Of a DNA stretch of 64,000 nt, positions 8,061 to 17,505 are shown in pieces. The stretch is from Sphingomonadales bacterium 39-57-19 (GTDB lineage Bacteria > Pseudomonadota > Alphaproteobacteria > Sphingomonadales > Sphingomonadaceae). The stretch's first letter is position 1, and the number at the start of each line of letters is the position of its first letter. The position numbers and the translations under genes are program-made. The stretch lies in the NCBI GenBank assembly GCA_002282385.1, contig NCJG01000002.1:186001-250000 (forward strand). Direction: 5' to 3'. Below the pieces are notes generated by a model, which made no database searches, was not told the origin of the DNA, and saw nothing but the letters and a program-made list of their open reading frames with translations.

Positions 8061-8927
8061 TCAGTTTGAGACTTCGTAGAAATCGCAGATAGCATTCCAT
8101 GCTTCTTCTGCGGTTTCTACAAACTGGAAAAGTTCCAGATCACGTGGGCTGATGACGCCCTCGAGCATTAGCTCCTCAAAATTCACAACACGGTTCCAGA
8201 ATGCGCGGCCAAATAGCAGGATCGGCATCTTTTTGATCTTGCCGGTTTGGACAAGCGTGAGCAGTTCGAAAAATTCGTCGAACGTACCAAAGCCACCGGG
8301 GAACACCGCCACGGCACGTGCGCGCAGCAAGAAGTGCATTTTGCGCAACGCGAAATAGTGGAACTGGAAACTCAATCGCGGCGTCACAAACAGATTTGGC
8401 GCCTGTTCATGCGGAAGCACGATATTTAGACCAACCGATTCCGCGCCAACGTCATGCGCGCCGCGGTTGGCGGCTTCCATGATGGATGGGCCACCGCCCG
8501 AACATACGACGAAGTGGCGTCGCCCTTCTTCGTCCGTCACATTGGCCTGTCCTGCCAGCTGCGCAAGATGACGGGATTCGTCGTAGAAACGCGCCTTTTC
8601 CTTCATGCGCTCGGCAATGATTTTCGACCGCTCGTCGGTTGCCGCCGCGATCAAGGCATCTGCACCATCGGCTTCGGGAATGCGTGCAGAGCCGTAGATG
8701 ACCAACATCGATCCGATGTTGGCTTCGTCCAGCAGCATTTCGGTTTTAAGCAGTTCCAGCTGGAAACGGACGGGGCGTAAATCCTCACGCAACAGGAAGT
8801 CGGTGTCCTGAAATGCGAGCCGGTATGACTTGCTTTGCGTTTGCGGGGTGGAGAGTTGCTGTTCAGCAAAGTCGGCTTCTTGTTGTGCCTTGTAGAAGCG
8901 GCGATCGTTAATTTTTGTGTCTGTCAT
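8061..8927 (-). CDS. LOG-family (lysine decarboxylase-like) protein
   Basis: A 288-residue Rossmann-fold protein with the LOG signature: the GGGPSIMEAANRGA segment and PGGFGTFDEFFE, which bind nucleotide and catalyse N-glycosidic cleavage in characterised relatives. LOG proteins release adenine-type bases from nucleoside monophosphates (cytokinin activation in plants; nucleotide turnover in bacteria), and older annotations as lysine decarboxylases are wrong. This is the longer bacterial type, with about 100 extra N-terminal residues carrying the YGSARIPEA strand. The start is put at the ATG at 8927; a TTG at 8948 is also in frame. The substrate is not predictable. The end lies ten bases from the cytochrome gene. 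Confidence 0.88.
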   Translation of the reverse strand: MTDTKINDRRFYKAQQEADFAEQQLSTPQTQSKSYRLAFQDTDFLLREDLRPVRFQLELLKTEMLLDEANIGSMLVIYGSARIPEADGADALIAAATDERSKIIAERMKEKARFYDESRHLAQLAGQANVTDEEGRRHFVVCSGGGPSIMEAANRGAHDVGAESVGLNIVLPHEQAPNLFVTPRLSFQFHYFALRKMHFLLRARAVAVFPGGFGTFDEFFELLTLVQTGKIKKMPILLFGRAFWNRVVNFEELMLEGVISPRDLELFQFVETAEEAWNAICDFYEVSN

Positions 8928-8984
8928 TACCCTGTATATAGGGTGCAAGGGCGTGTTCTGCCACCCCTCATCGGCAAAAGCCCC

Positions 8985-9644
8985 TCATCGACAAAAGGAT
9001 GTCCCGTTGCGCATCGATCGGGCCATGTCCAAGTGAAAATGGTTGGCATGCGCAGCGTTATAATCGGGGCCAAGCACAGTGCCGAACCGTTTGCAGGCGG
9101 ACTGGTGCAGGCGGCGCAGGAAAGCGCGTTCTTCGCTGGATCCGTTCCAGCCTGAGAGCACGGACACGCGGCGGCCATCGCGCAAAACGAACGCGGAGAC
9201 ATCGACGGCATTGGCAAAGGCATGTTCGGATAATTTGCCGGAACGCATCCCATAGATGTTCCGGCAATTGAATGTGCCCATTGTCTCGATGCGGACGACC
9301 TCAGCGCCCAAATACTGCTTGGCGGCGGGACGCACGGCATAGCGTGCCCAATCGGTAAAATTGGCGGCCAGCGGGCAAGTCATCGCCCCCAAATTGGTTG
9401 TTGCCGTTCCGAAATCCATGAGCTTGATCGTGTCGATCGTGCGGCACCCGCCGTCAAAGCTTTTGTTGGGCAAGCCGGCAAAGCGGACTGACTTTTTTTT
9501 CAAACTTGCCATGCACTGCCGCGTATTTTTCGTTGTGGCGTTTGCACCCGTGCGTTGCGTTTTCGGGGCCTCACGCGCGCTACAAGACGCCAACAATAGC
9601 GCGCTCGCGACAAGCAGAATTCTTGGAGCAGTGACGACGGCCAT
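8985..9644 (-). CDS. Extensin-like C-terminal domain lipoprotein (putative D,D-carboxypeptidase fold)
   Basis: A 219-residue exported protein. The N-terminus is a lipoprotein signal (lipobox LASC, lipidated Cys21). The rest matches the bacterial extensin-like C-terminal domain, related to peptidase M15/VanY metal peptidases. The zinc-ligand pattern is present: SEHAFANAVDV gives His141 and Asp148, and HANHFH supplies His202/His204. Several cysteines (RQCMA, GGCRT, FNCRN, SACKR, SFCR) may form disulfides. A role in trimming peptidoglycan cross-links in the periplasm follows from the fold; the substrate is inferred, not shown. It is monocistronic between the LOG gene and a divergent YedZ-like gene. 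Confidence 0.85.
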   Translation of the reverse strand: MAVVTAPRILLVASALLLASCSAREAPKTQRTGANATTKNTRQCMASLKKKSVRFAGLPNKSFDGGCRTIDTIKLMDFGTATTNLGAMTCPLAANFTDWARYAVRPAAKQYLGAEVVRIETMGTFNCRNIYGMRSGKLSEHAFANAVDVSAFVLRDGRRVSVLSGWNGSSEERAFLRRLHQSACKRFGTVLGPDYNAAHANHFHLDMARSMRNGTSFCR

Positions 9645-9778
9645 GTACGATGTAATAGCGAAATCTAAGCGGGGTGCAGCCCCAAATCGACCAAATGGAA
9701 GCCGTATCGCAGTAAAGGCGTGGATAATGATACCATTTCTGCGTTGCGCACAGTGGCTGGCGCGATTATCGCGGATGC

Positions 9779-10366
9779 ATGTTGCGAATCATTCTTAATA
9801 AGAAGTGGGTGTTTTGGATATTGCTGTCTTTGCCAGCGATATTGATGATGCGCAGCTTCTATGCGGGTGACCGCATCGCGATGGATATGCTGCATCCAAC
9901 CGGTGAATGGTCTGCGCGTTTTATGATTGTCGCGATGGTTTTAAGTCCATTGTTGTCATTGCTGGGGCCACGCCCGTGGCTCAGCTGGTTGATCCAGCGC
10001 CGCCGTGCGCTGGGTGTCGCTGCGTTCGCTTATGCCGTGCTCCATTTGGCTTTCTACCTCATCGACATGGGCAATATTGACGACATCATTGCCGAATTTC
10101 TGGCGCTGGGTATCTGGACGGGATGGGCGGCCATGCTGTTATTTGTCCCGCTTGCGCTGACGAGCAATGACGCATCGATGCGCGCGCTGAAAGCGGGATG
10201 GAAGCGGCTGCAACGCCTTGTATATCCCGCTGCCGTGCTTGTTCTGGTACACTGGATATTCATCCACAATAATCTAGGTCCAGCGCTCGTTCATTTCGCC
10301 CCATTGGCCTTGCTCGTGGCGGCACGCTTTTTTCTTCCCCGTAAATCTGCATTTAAAGGAGCATGA
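9779..10366 (+). CDS. YedZ/MsrQ-like ferric reductase transmembrane heme protein
   Basis: A 195-residue protein with five to six transmembrane segments and the ferric-reductase-like domain. Candidate heme ligands are His in AVLHLAFYL (about residue 89) and two His in LVHWIFIHNN (about 160-166). MsrQ passes electrons from the quinone pool to the molybdopterin enzyme MsrP, which repairs oxidised methionines in the periplasm. No msrP lies beside this copy; instead a PepSY-domain protein starts two bases after its stop. It may therefore serve another electron acceptor, or msrP may be elsewhere. The fold is well supported, the MsrQ role is not, so no symbol is given. Confidence 0.75.
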   Translation: MLRIILNKKWVFWILLSLPAILMMRSFYAGDRIAMDMLHPTGEWSARFMIVAMVLSPLLSLLGPRPWLSWLIQRRRALGVAAFAYAVLHLAFYLIDMGNIDDIIAEFLALGIWTGWAAMLLFVPLALTSNDASMRALKAGWKRLQRLVYPAAVLVLVHWIFIHNNLGPALVHFAPLALLVAARFFLPRKSAFKGA

Positions 10367-10368
10367 AT

Positions 10369-10683
10369 ATGCGTTTATTGACTTCACTTTCACTCGCCGC
10401 AGCGACCGCAATTGCTTTTGCATCGGTGCCTGCATCGGCAACCGGCGTTATCACCTGTAAGGCTGGACCGGTTTCGGGTTGGAAAAGCCAACAGGCACTT
10501 ACCGATAAACTTACCAAGGAAGGCTGGACCGTCCGCAAGGCAAAGGTTGATGGTGGTTGTTATGAAGTGTACGGCACAACGCCAGAAGGCGACCGTGTCG
10601 AAGCCTATTTCCACCCTGTAACGCTCGAGAAATTATACGTTGGTCGCCGCGGCGAAGTTTTGTTTCGTAAGGCCGGTTACTGA
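10369..10683 (+). CDS. Small secreted PepSY-domain protein
   Basis: A 104-residue protein with a clean Sec signal peptide (cleavage near ASA-TG, about residue 24), followed by a PepSY-like alpha-beta-beta unit. TDKLTKEGWTVRKAKVDGG forms the helix and first strand, then CYEVYGTTPEGDRVEAYFHP, then TLEKLYVGRRGE. PepSY domains are small periplasmic modules often tied to ferric reductases or proteases. Two cysteines (ITCKA, GGCYE) could form a disulfide. The second ATG (10369) is preferred over 10363 because AAAGGA lies eight bases upstream of it and too close to the first. It follows the YedZ-like gene by two bases, which implies a joint role. Confidence 0.8.
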   Translation: MRLLTSLSLAAATAIAFASVPASATGVITCKAGPVSGWKSQQALTDKLTKEGWTVRKAKVDGGCYEVYGTTPEGDRVEAYFHPVTLEKLYVGRRGEVLFRKAGY

Positions 10684-10711
10684 TCACATTTTGCGATAGT
10701 CATTGACAAAG

Positions 10712-10779
10712 CCGGGGCTGCGCTTAAACGCGGCTCCGGGCCACGCGGTCCCAACGCCGCGCTGCTCTCTGCAAGGAGA
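10712..10779 (+). promoter_or_regulatory. serC leader-type RNA element
   Basis: Two hairpins precede serC. The first pairs 10712-10722 with 10729-10739 (eleven pairs, two of them G-U) around a CTTAAA loop. The second pairs TCTCT (10766-10770) with GGAGA (10775-10779) around a GCAA tetraloop and buries the serC Shine-Dalgarno sequence. A conserved serC leader whose last stem overlaps the ribosome binding site is known upstream of serC-serA in alphaproteobacteria. A TTGACA at 10703-10708 with TAAACG 16 bases on would put a transcription start inside the first hairpin, so it is either not the promoter or the first stem is not transcribed. Confidence 0.6.
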
Positions 10780-10786
10780 AGCTTAC

Positions 10787-11911
10787 ATGACTATAGTACC
10801 CCCCGCCGTTAAACCGGCGCGTCCATATTTTTCTTCCGGTCCCTGTGCGAAACCGCCAGGTTGGAGTCCCGAAAAACTTCAAACCGAATCGCTTGGCCGT
10901 TCGCATCGTGCGAAAATCGGCAAAACGCGCCTTCAACTGGCGATCGATCTGATGCGCGAAGTGCTTCAGGTCCCTGACACGCATCGCATTGGTATCGTCC
11001 CCGGTTCGGATACCGGCGCAATCGAAATGGCGATGTGGACCATGCTTGGCGCGCGCCCTGTCACGATGATGGCGTGGGAAAGCTTTGGTGAGGGCTGGGT
11101 CACAGACGTCAATAAGCAGCTCAAGTTGAATGCGACCGTCATGAACGCGCCCTATGGCGAAATTCCTGACCTGAGCGCGGTAGATTTTTCCAACGACGTG
11201 GTTTTCACATGGAACGGCACGACTTCAGGTGCGCGTGTTCCAAATGGTGACTGGATTGCCGACGACCGTGAAGGATTGACCTTCAACGATGCGACGTCGG
11301 CGGTGTTTGCCTATGATATGCCATGGGACAAGCTGGATGTCACAACGTTCAGCTGGCAAAAAGTACTCGGCGGTGAAGGGGCACATGGCGTGCTCATTCT
11401 CGGACCGCGCGCTGTTGAACGGCTTGAAAATTACACCCCGGCATGGCCGCTTCCCAAAGTTTTCCGCTTGATGTCGAAAGGCGCACTCGCCGAAGGCATT
11501 TTCAAAGGCGAGACGATTAACACGCCATCGATGCTTGCGGTGGAAGATGTGATCTTCGCGCTTGAGTGGGCGAAGACCATTGGCGGTTTGCAGGGCCTTA
11601 TGGACCGCAGCAACGCCAATGCCGCTGCGCTCGCAAAAATCGTTGAGACACGTGACTATCTCGGCTTTCTTGCCGCTGATCCTGCTATTCGGTCAACGAC
11701 GTCGGTGTGCTTGACCGTTGAGGGCGCGGACGAAGCCATGATTAAAAAAATGGCGTCACTGCTTGAGGCGGAAGATGCGGCTTATGACATCGCCGGATAT
11801 CGCGATGCCCCTGCGGGCCTTCGTATTTGGTGCGGCGCCACTGTCGATACCGCAGATGTTGAAGCGCTCGGCCCTTGGCTCGATTGGGCTTATAAGAAAG
11901 CCAAAGCTTAA
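10787..11911 (+). CDS. serC: Phosphoserine aminotransferase
   Basis: A 374-residue pyridoxal-phosphate enzyme that makes phosphoserine from phosphohydroxypyruvate, using glutamate. It is of the alphaproteobacterial type, with early [49 protein letters not shown] and the Schiff-base lysine in [14 protein letters not shown] (Lys192). The start at 10787 has AAGGAGA eight bases upstream and follows the serC leader. It is first in the serC-serA unit, 127 bases before serA; that gap holds a two-hairpin repeat. The identification is secure. Confidence 0.95.
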   Translation: MTIVPPAVKPARPYFSSGPCAKPPGWSPEKLQTESLGRSHRAKIGKTRLQLAIDLMREVLQVPDTHRIGIVPGSDTGAIEMAMWTMLGARPVTMMAWESFGEGWVTDVNKQLKLNATVMNAPYGEIPDLSAVDFSNDVVFTWNGTTSGARVPNGDWIADDREGLTFNDATSAVFAYDMPWDKLDVTTFSWQKVLGGEGAHGVLILGPRAVERLENYTPAWPLPKVFRLMSKGALAEGIFKGETINTPSMLAVEDVIFALEWAKTIGGLQGLMDRSNANAAALAKIVETRDYLGFLAADPAIRSTTSVCLTVEGADEAMIKKMASLLEAEDAAYDIAGYRDAPAGLRIWCGATVDTADVEALGPWLDWAYKKAKA

Positions 11912-11920
11912 ATCCCACCC

Positions 11921-12009
11921 GTGCCATTCCCGCGCATGCGGGAATCCGGGCACGTACATATCCGCGCAAGCCGACATTTCAGTCCATCGATCCCCGATCA
12001 GTCGGGGAT
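11921..12009. repeat. Two-hairpin REP-like element between serC and serA
   Basis: ATTCCCGC (11926-11933) pairs with GCGGGAAT (11938-11945), flanked by GTGCC (11921-11925) and GGCAC (11949-11953). A second perfect hairpin pairs ATCCCCGA (11990-11997) with TCGGGGAT (12002-12009). Paired hairpins of this 'cattcccgc...cggggatgac' kind are common dispersed intergenic repeats in proteobacteria. Lying inside a transcription unit, it may protect the serC message or lower serA expression. Confidence 0.65.
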
Positions 12010-12038
12010 GACGACAAAAGACATATAGGAATTTCAAC

Positions 12039-13622
12039 ATGACCAAACCACGCGTACTTATTTCCGACAAAATGGATCCCAACGCAGCGAAGATTTTCGC
12101 TGAACGCGGCTGTGACGTTGATGTCATTACCGACAAAAGCCCTGAAGAGCTCGCCGCCATCATCGGCGATTATGATGGCCTTGCCATTCGCAGCTCAACC
12201 AAGGTCACGAAAGCCATCCTCGACGCCGCCACCAACCTTAAGGTGATTGGCCGTGCCGGTATCGGCGTCGACAATGTGGATATCCCGAACGCTTCGGCAA
12301 AGGGCGTTGTCGTTATGAACACGCCGTTCGGTAACTCGATCACCACTGCTGAACATGCGATTGCATTGATGTTCGCACTGGCACGCCAATTGCCAGAAGC
12401 AAATGCGCAGACACAAGCTGGCCTCTGGCCGAAAAACGGCTTCATGGGCGTTGAAGTCACCGGCAAGACGCTTGGCCTGATCGGCGCAGGGAATATCGGT
12501 TCCATCGTCGCAAGCCGCGCGCTGGGCCTGCGTATGAAGGTCGTTGCGTTTGACCCGTTCCTGACGGCGGAACGCGCCATTGAAATGGGCGTGGAAAAGG
12601 CGGACTTGGACACGCTGCTGGCCAAGGCTGATTTCATCACCTTGCACACGCCGCTGACCGATCAGACGCGCAATATCCTGTCCAAAGAAAATCTGGCGAA
12701 AACCAAAAAGGGTGTGCGCATCATCAACTGCGCGCGCGGCGGCCTGGTCGATGAAGCCGCGTTGAAAGAAGCGTTGGACAGCGGCCAAGTTGGCGGAGCT
12801 GCATTAGACGTGTTCGCAACGGAGCCTGCGAAGGAATCGCCATTGTTTGGCACACCAAACTTCATCTGCACCCCGCATTTGGGTGCATCAACCAACGAAG
12901 CGCAGGTCAATGTTGCGCTGCAAGTTGCGGAACAGATGGCGGATTATCTCGTCAATGGCGGCGTGACCAATGCGCTCAACATGCCCAGCCTGTCTGCAGA
13001 AGAAGCACCCAAGTTAAAGCCATATATGACCTTGGCGCAAAAGCTGGGTTCGCTGGTTGGCCAGCTTGCGCATGACAATCTCGATAATATCGCGATTGAA
13101 GTTGAAGGCGCTGCAGCCGAATTGAACATCAAGCCCATTACCGCAGCTGTCCTCTCCGGCTTCATGCGGCGTTTTTCGGACGCGGTTAACATGGTCAACG
13201 CACCGTTTTTGGCAAAAGAACGCGGATTTGATATCCGTGAAGTCCGCCATGACAAGGCGGGTGCCTATCACACATTGGTGCGTGTCACGGTGAACACCGC
13301 GCAAGGCCCACGTTCGGTTGCAGGCACATTGTTCGCCAACAGCGAAGCGCGGCTTGTCGAGATTTTCGGCATTAGCCTCGAAGCTGAGCTCGAAGGCAGC
13401 ATGCTGTATATCGTAAACGAAGATGCACCGGGCTTCATTGGCCGTGTCGGTACGACATTGGGCGAAGCTGGCTTGAATATCGGCACGTTCCATTTGGGCC
13501 GCCGAAGTGCAGGCGGCGAGGCGGTTCTGCTGTTGTCGATGGATGCAGCGATTCCAGAGGCTGTTCTTAAGCAGTTGGCGTCGCTTCCAGGCGTAAAGAC
13601 AGTAAAGGCGCTTAAGTTCTAA
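12039..13622 (+). CDS. serA: D-3-phosphoglycerate dehydrogenase
   Basis: A 527-residue enzyme, the long form with an intervening ASB domain and a C-terminal ACT domain. It oxidises 3-phosphoglycerate with NAD as the first step of serine synthesis. The nucleotide-binding LGLIGAGNIGSIVA, the CARGGLVDE segment with the catalytic arginine and the CTPHLGAST segment with the catalytic histidine are present. The ACT part (about residues 455-527, YIVNEDAPGFIGRVG) probably senses serine. TAGGAA lies about ten bases before the ATG. It follows serC and precedes hisZ by 41 bases, so the three are likely one operon. Confidence 0.97.
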   Translation: MTKPRVLISDKMDPNAAKIFAERGCDVDVITDKSPEELAAIIGDYDGLAIRSSTKVTKAILDAATNLKVIGRAGIGVDNVDIPNASAKGVVVMNTPFGNSITTAEHAIALMFALARQLPEANAQTQAGLWPKNGFMGVEVTGKTLGLIGAGNIGSIVASRALGLRMKVVAFDPFLTAERAIEMGVEKADLDTLLAKADFITLHTPLTDQTRNILSKENLAKTKKGVRIINCARGGLVDEAALKEALDSGQVGGAALDVFATEPAKESPLFGTPNFICTPHLGASTNEAQVNVALQVAEQMADYLVNGGVTNALNMPSLSAEEAPKLKPYMTLAQKLGSLVGQLAHDNLDNIAIEVEGAAAELNIKPITAAVLSGFMRRFSDAVNMVNAPFLAKERGFDIREVRHDKAGAYHTLVRVTVNTAQGPRSVAGTLFANSEARLVEIFGISLEAELEGSMLYIVNEDAPGFIGRVGTTLGEAGLNIGTFHLGRRSAGGEAVLLLSMDAAIPEAVLKQLASLPGVKTVKALKF

Positions 13623-13663
13623 GCGGGGCTTCCCCGCCAGAACTTTTCGCGTAAAGAACGCGC

Positions 13664-14776
13664 ATGAAGATTCCGCCCGACTTGCTGCCTGAAGGCTTCC
13701 GCGACCGACTTCCTCCCCAAGCGGAGGTTGCGGCGCGGGTGTCGCGTGCCATGATCGATGTGCTGACACGCTATGGCTATGCCAGAGTGGCGCCAGCCAT
13801 TGCTGAATTTGAAAGCGCGCTTGCCGAACGCAGTGGCGGCGCGGCGCGGAATCAGCATTTGCGTTTTACCGATCCCGTTTCCGGGCATACGCTCGCCTTA
13901 CGTGGCGATATAACCGTGCAGGTCGGGCGCATTGCGACAACGCGGATGCAAGAATCCCCTCGGCCGCTGCGCTTGTGCTATCATGGTCAGGTTCTGCGCC
14001 TGAAGGCAAAGCAACTGCGTCCAGAGCGTGAATTGACGCAGCTGGGCGCGGAATTGATCGGCAATGACAGCGTTGCTGCGGCGTGCGAAATTGTCGGCGT
14101 CGCCATCGATGCGCTGGAGGCCGCAGGCGTTAAAGACATCACCATTGATTTTACGCTCCCTGACTTGGTCGAAAGGCTTGCTGAAAAAGCGTTGCCTTTG
14201 GCTCCCGATAAAATTGATGCCGTGCGTTCCGAACTCGATATGAAGGATGCTGGTGGCCTGAGCGTGTTGGGCGCGGATGCCTATCTGCCATTGCTCGCGG
14301 CTACGGGGCCATTTGACGGGGCGGTTGAAAAATTGCGGGCGATTGATGCTGGCGGTGCACTTGCGTCGCGAATCCAGGCGCTTGAAAGCATCGCCGCAAC
14401 GGTCGCTGGCCGTGCCAATGTGACGCTTGATCCAACCGAACGCCATGGCTTCGAATATCAAAGCTGGTTCGGCTTCACGATCTTCGCGAAAGGCTATAGC
14501 GCGGCGCTCGGTCGTGGCGGCACTTATTATATCGACCGCGCCGATGGTCCATCCGAAGCCGCAACTGGCTTTTCGTTGTATCCCGATCCGTTGATTGACT
14601 TGGCCGAAGAAAGCAATGTGCAGCGCCTGTTCCTGCCGCTGGGCACCGATGCAGCCACCGGCGCGAAATTGCGTGGCGAAGGTTGGGTTACGGTCGCTGC
14701 GTTGGACGAAAATGACAGCGCCGCCGTGCTGGGCTGCACCCATATATGGGCAAACGGGCAGGCGGTTATAGTCTGA
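13664..14776 (+). CDS. hisZ: ATP phosphoribosyltransferase regulatory subunit
   Basis: A 370-residue histidyl-tRNA-synthetase-like protein that lacks the anticodon-binding domain. HisZ pairs with a short HisG to form the first enzyme of histidine synthesis and confers feedback inhibition by histidine. Class II synthetase-like motifs are visible: LPEGFRDRLPP near the start, LRGDITVQVGRIA, the RPLRLCYHGQVLR strand and a glycine-rich ALGRGGTYY near residue 285. No hisG lies nearby. The position between serA and purA matches the arrangement I associate with sphingomonads. No Shine-Dalgarno sequence is obvious beyond AAAGAACGCGC. Confidence 0.9.
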   Translation: MKIPPDLLPEGFRDRLPPQAEVAARVSRAMIDVLTRYGYARVAPAIAEFESALAERSGGAARNQHLRFTDPVSGHTLALRGDITVQVGRIATTRMQESPRPLRLCYHGQVLRLKAKQLRPERELTQLGAELIGNDSVAAACEIVGVAIDALEAAGVKDITIDFTLPDLVERLAEKALPLAPDKIDAVRSELDMKDAGGLSVLGADAYLPLLAATGPFDGAVEKLRAIDAGGALASRIQALESIAATVAGRANVTLDPTERHGFEYQSWFGFTIFAKGYSAALGRGGTYYIDRADGPSEAATGFSLYPDPLIDLAEESNVQRLFLPLGTDAATGAKLRGEGWVTVAALDENDSAAVLGCTHIWANGQAVIV

Positions 14777-14849
14777 AATCGTCCATCACGTTGCTTTAGG
14801 GTGGACGCAGCGCAATCATAATCATAACGGAGCACATGGCGAATCCCTT

Positions 14850-14869
14850 CGCAGGAAAAAGCTCCTGCG
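14850..14869 (+). promoter_or_regulatory. Hairpin in the purA leader
   Basis: CGCAGGA (14850-14856) pairs with TCCTGCG (14863-14869) around AAAAGC, 45 bases before the purA start and followed by AGAAAAAGG. It may be a weak terminator of the hisZ transcript or a leader structure of purA. No purine-box sequence was recognised. Confidence 0.35.
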
Positions 14870-14914
14870 CAGAAAAAGGCCCCAGAGCTATCTGGCTTTG
14901 ACAGGGAATATCTG

Positions 14915-16204
14915 ATGGCAAATGTAACCGTAATTGGCGCTCAATGGGGCGACGAGGGTAAAGGTAAGATTGTCGACTGGTTGGCGGAACGCGCCGACGC
15001 AGTGGTCCGTTTTCAGGGCGGACATAATGCGGGCCACACTTTGGTGGTCGGCGAAAATGTATATAAATTGTCGCTGCTGCCGTCGGGTATCGTGACGGGC
15101 ACGCTGTCGATTATCGGAAACGGCGTTGTTCTGGACCCATGGGCGTTGCGCGACGAAATGACGAAGCTGCGCGGGCAGGGCGTTTCAATTACAACAGAAA
15201 ACTTCGCGCTTGCCGACAATTGCGCACTGATTCTGCCCATTCATCGTGATTTGGATGGCTTGCGTGAAGCCGCTGCCGGTTCGGGCAAGATTGGCACGAC
15301 GGGTCGCGGTATTGGCCCTGCTTATGAAGATAAGGTCGGCCGCCGCGCCATTCGCGTGTGCGATCTTGCACATTTGGATGCGCTTGATGCGCAATTGGAC
15401 CGTTTGTGCGCGCACCATGATGCGCTGCGCGCCGGCTTTGGCGAACCGCCCGTAGACCGTGCCCGCCTGATCGCTGACCTGAAGGAAATTGCGCCATTCG
15501 TTCTCGAATATGCGCAGCCAGTGTGGAAACGGTTGAACCAAGTACGCAAGGCAGGCGCGCGGATATTGTTTGAAGGCGCGCAGGGCGTTTTGCTGGATGT
15601 CGACCATGGCACCTATCCATTTGTGACATCGTCGAACACGGTTTCGGGCACCGCCGCGGCTGGCTCGGGTCTTGGCCCAAGTGCGGCTGGTTTTGTCCTT
15701 GGTATTGTGAAGGCATATACCACACGCGTTGGTTCGGGGCCTTTCCCCACCGAGTTGGAAGATGAAACGGGCCAGCGACTGGGCGAACGTGGTCATGAAT
15801 TTGGAACCGTGACCGGCAGAAAACGCCGTTGTGGCTGGTTCGATGCCGTAATCGTGCGTCAAAGCTGTGCGGTGTCCGGTGTCACGGGAATTGCGCTGAC
15901 GAAGTTGGATGTCTTGGACGGTTTCGACACGATCAAAATCTGCACGGGCTACCGCCTGAACGGCAAGGTATATGATTATCTGCCCGCGCACGCCGCAGAA
16001 CAAGCCGCAGTCGAGCCGATTTACGAAGAAATGCCCGGTTGGCAGGAAACGACCGCCGGCGCGCGCAGCTGGGCTGACCTTCCTGCACAGGCGATTAAAT
16101 ATATCACCCGCGTTCAGGAACTGATCGAAACGCCCGTTGCCTTGGTATCGACATCTCCACAGCGTGAAGACACGATCTTGGTCCGCGATCCGTTTGCGGA
16201 CTAA
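14915..16204 (+). CDS. purA: Adenylosuccinate synthetase
   Basis: A 429-residue GTP-dependent enzyme that joins IMP and aspartate on the route to AMP. The N-terminal loop [11 protein letters not shown] holds the catalytic Asp13, and NAGHT supplies His41, both at canonical positions. The GTP-specificity region ([18 protein letters not shown]) and the late [15 protein letters not shown] segment are intact. An AGGGA lies about seven bases upstream of the ATG. Its TAA overlaps the TAG of the converging MFS gene in the four bases CTAA, leaving no room for an intrinsic terminator. Confidence 0.97.
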   Translation: MANVTVIGAQWGDEGKGKIVDWLAERADAVVRFQGGHNAGHTLVVGENVYKLSLLPSGIVTGTLSIIGNGVVLDPWALRDEMTKLRGQGVSITTENFALADNCALILPIHRDLDGLREAAAGSGKIGTTGRGIGPAYEDKVGRRAIRVCDLAHLDALDAQLDRLCAHHDALRAGFGEPPVDRARLIADLKEIAPFVLEYAQPVWKRLNQVRKAGARILFEGAQGVLLDVDHGTYPFVTSSNTVSGTAAAGSGLGPSAAGFVLGIVKAYTTRVGSGPFPTELEDETGQRLGERGHEFGTVTGRKRRCGWFDAVIVRQSCAVSGVTGIALTKLDVLDGFDTIKICTGYRLNGKVYDYLPAHAAEQAAVEPIYEEMPGWQETTAGARSWADLPAQAIKYITRVQELIETPVALVSTSPQREDTILVRDPFAD

Positions 16205-17505
16205 CCGCTTTTCAACTCTGCGTTCAGCCGCAAGCTAGCGCGCCAGAAGAAGAAAGCGGGGATCAGCCCAAGCCAGGCTGCACCATACAGCACCCAGCGG
16301 ACGCTCTCGTCGCCGGCCATGGGTTGCAGCCAATCGGACAGCATGCCGAACAGCAATGGGCCCATGCCAAGCCCGATGAGATTTTGTCCAAAGACGACAA
16401 GCGATGCGGCAATGGCGCGCGCCTCTGGCCGGACAAGGCCTTGGACGCATCCATAAGCAGGGCCGTAATAAGCCGAATTCAATATGGTCGGCAGAATGAG
16501 CAGGGCGACGGCAATCCGCCAATCTTCGGCCCAATATCCAGCAAACAAAATCGGTGCGGCTATTGCCATGCCGATGGCGGGCAGGGTCAAGATATGCCGC
16601 TTGTCACGCTTGCCAAAAACATCGGCCATTTTCCCGCCGAGCCATGTGCCGATGATGCCGGAAATGCCAAGCGCGACTGCCATAGCAAGCCCCGCCTCGG
16701 TCGTTGATAGGCCGTGGGACCGGATGAAGAAGCTGATCGTCCACAGACCTTTGCCGTAGCTGAGGAAGGCGGTGAATGATGCGGCGATAAAGACGTACAA
16801 ATAGGCCTTGGATGCAAAGACTTCACGCACCGCATCTTTAATCGACAGTTTTGCCTTCACGGGCGAGTCCGCGGTGTTGAAGTGTGCGCTATCGGCGCAT
16901 CGCCGTGGATCGCGGATGATCAATGGCAGTAGAAACGCCAGCAATATCCCCGGCGTACCAACCAGCATCAGCGCGATGCGCCAGCCATATTGGTCGTTGA
17001 CGATCCCGCCAATGATCAGGCCAAGCAGTCCACCAATCGGGATGCCCAACCCAAAAAAGGCGATAGCTGACGACCGTTTTTCGGGTGGCACGCTGTCTGC
17101 GATCAGCGAGTGTGCAGCGGGCGTGCAGCCAGCTTCGCCGATACCCACGCCGATCCGGGCAAGCGCAAGTTGCGCGAAGTTTTGGGCAAAACCGCATATC
17201 GCTGTCATCCCGGACCACACCGCGAGGCATATTGAAATCAGCCAAACCCGGTTGGTCTTTGCATTATCCGCATAGCGGGCGATTGGTATGCCGAGCACAG
17301 CATAAAAAACCGCGAAAGCAGGGCCAGCGAGCAAACCGAGCTGTGTATCGCTCAGCCCAAGCTCGCCCTTGATAGGTTCGGCCAGAATATTGACAATCTG
17401 ACGGTCCAGAAAGTTCAGAATGTACACGAGCAGAAGTGCGAACAGCATTATCTTGGGATTGGTGATCGCCAACCCACCGCTGCGCACAGCCGCTCGATCG
17501 TTCAT
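16201..17505 (-). CDS. MFS transporter (spinster-like family)
   Basis: A 434-residue major facilitator carrier with twelve predicted transmembrane helices. [12 protein letters not shown] in helix 1, [11 protein letters not shown] between helices 2 and 3, and [10 protein letters not shown] with [12 protein letters not shown] in the first half are characteristic of spinster-type MFS proteins, frequent in sphingomonads. [14 protein letters not shown] is the matching loop in the second half. The substrate is unknown; relatives are proposed to move lipids, sugars or organic acids. It is monocistronic with GGAGAAAC before the ATG. It overlaps the purA stop by four bases. Confidence 0.87.
   Translation of the reverse strand: MNDRAAVRSGGLAITNPKIMLFALLLVYILNFLDRQIVNILAEPIKGELGLSDTQLGLLAGPAFAVFYAVLGIPIARYADNAKTNRVWLISICLAVWSGMTAICGFAQNFAQLALARIGVGIGEAGCTPAAHSLIADSVPPEKRSSAIAFFGLGIPIGGLLGLIIGGIVNDQYGWRIALMLVGTPGILLAFLLPLIIRDPRRCADSAHFNTADSPVKAKLSIKDAVREVFASKAYLYVFIAASFTAFLSYGKGLWTISFFIRSHGLSTTEAGLAMAVALGISGIIGTWLGGKMADVFGKRDKRHILTLPAIGMAIAAPILFAGYWAEDWRIAVALLILPTILNSAYYGPAYGCVQGLVRPEARAIAASLVVFGQNLIGLGMGPLLFGMLSDWLQPMAGDESVRWVLYGAAWLGLIPAFFFWRASLRLNAELKSG

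Noticed and set aside
8061-8927. Lysine decarboxylase
   Set aside because: The PGGxGT motif belongs to LOG-family phosphoribohydrolases; the decarboxylase name is a historic mis-annotation.
10703-10730. TTGACA-N16-TAAACG as the serC promoter
   Set aside because: The -10 would fall in the loop of the first leader hairpin and the start would cut the leader; kept only as a remark because the RNA element is better supported.
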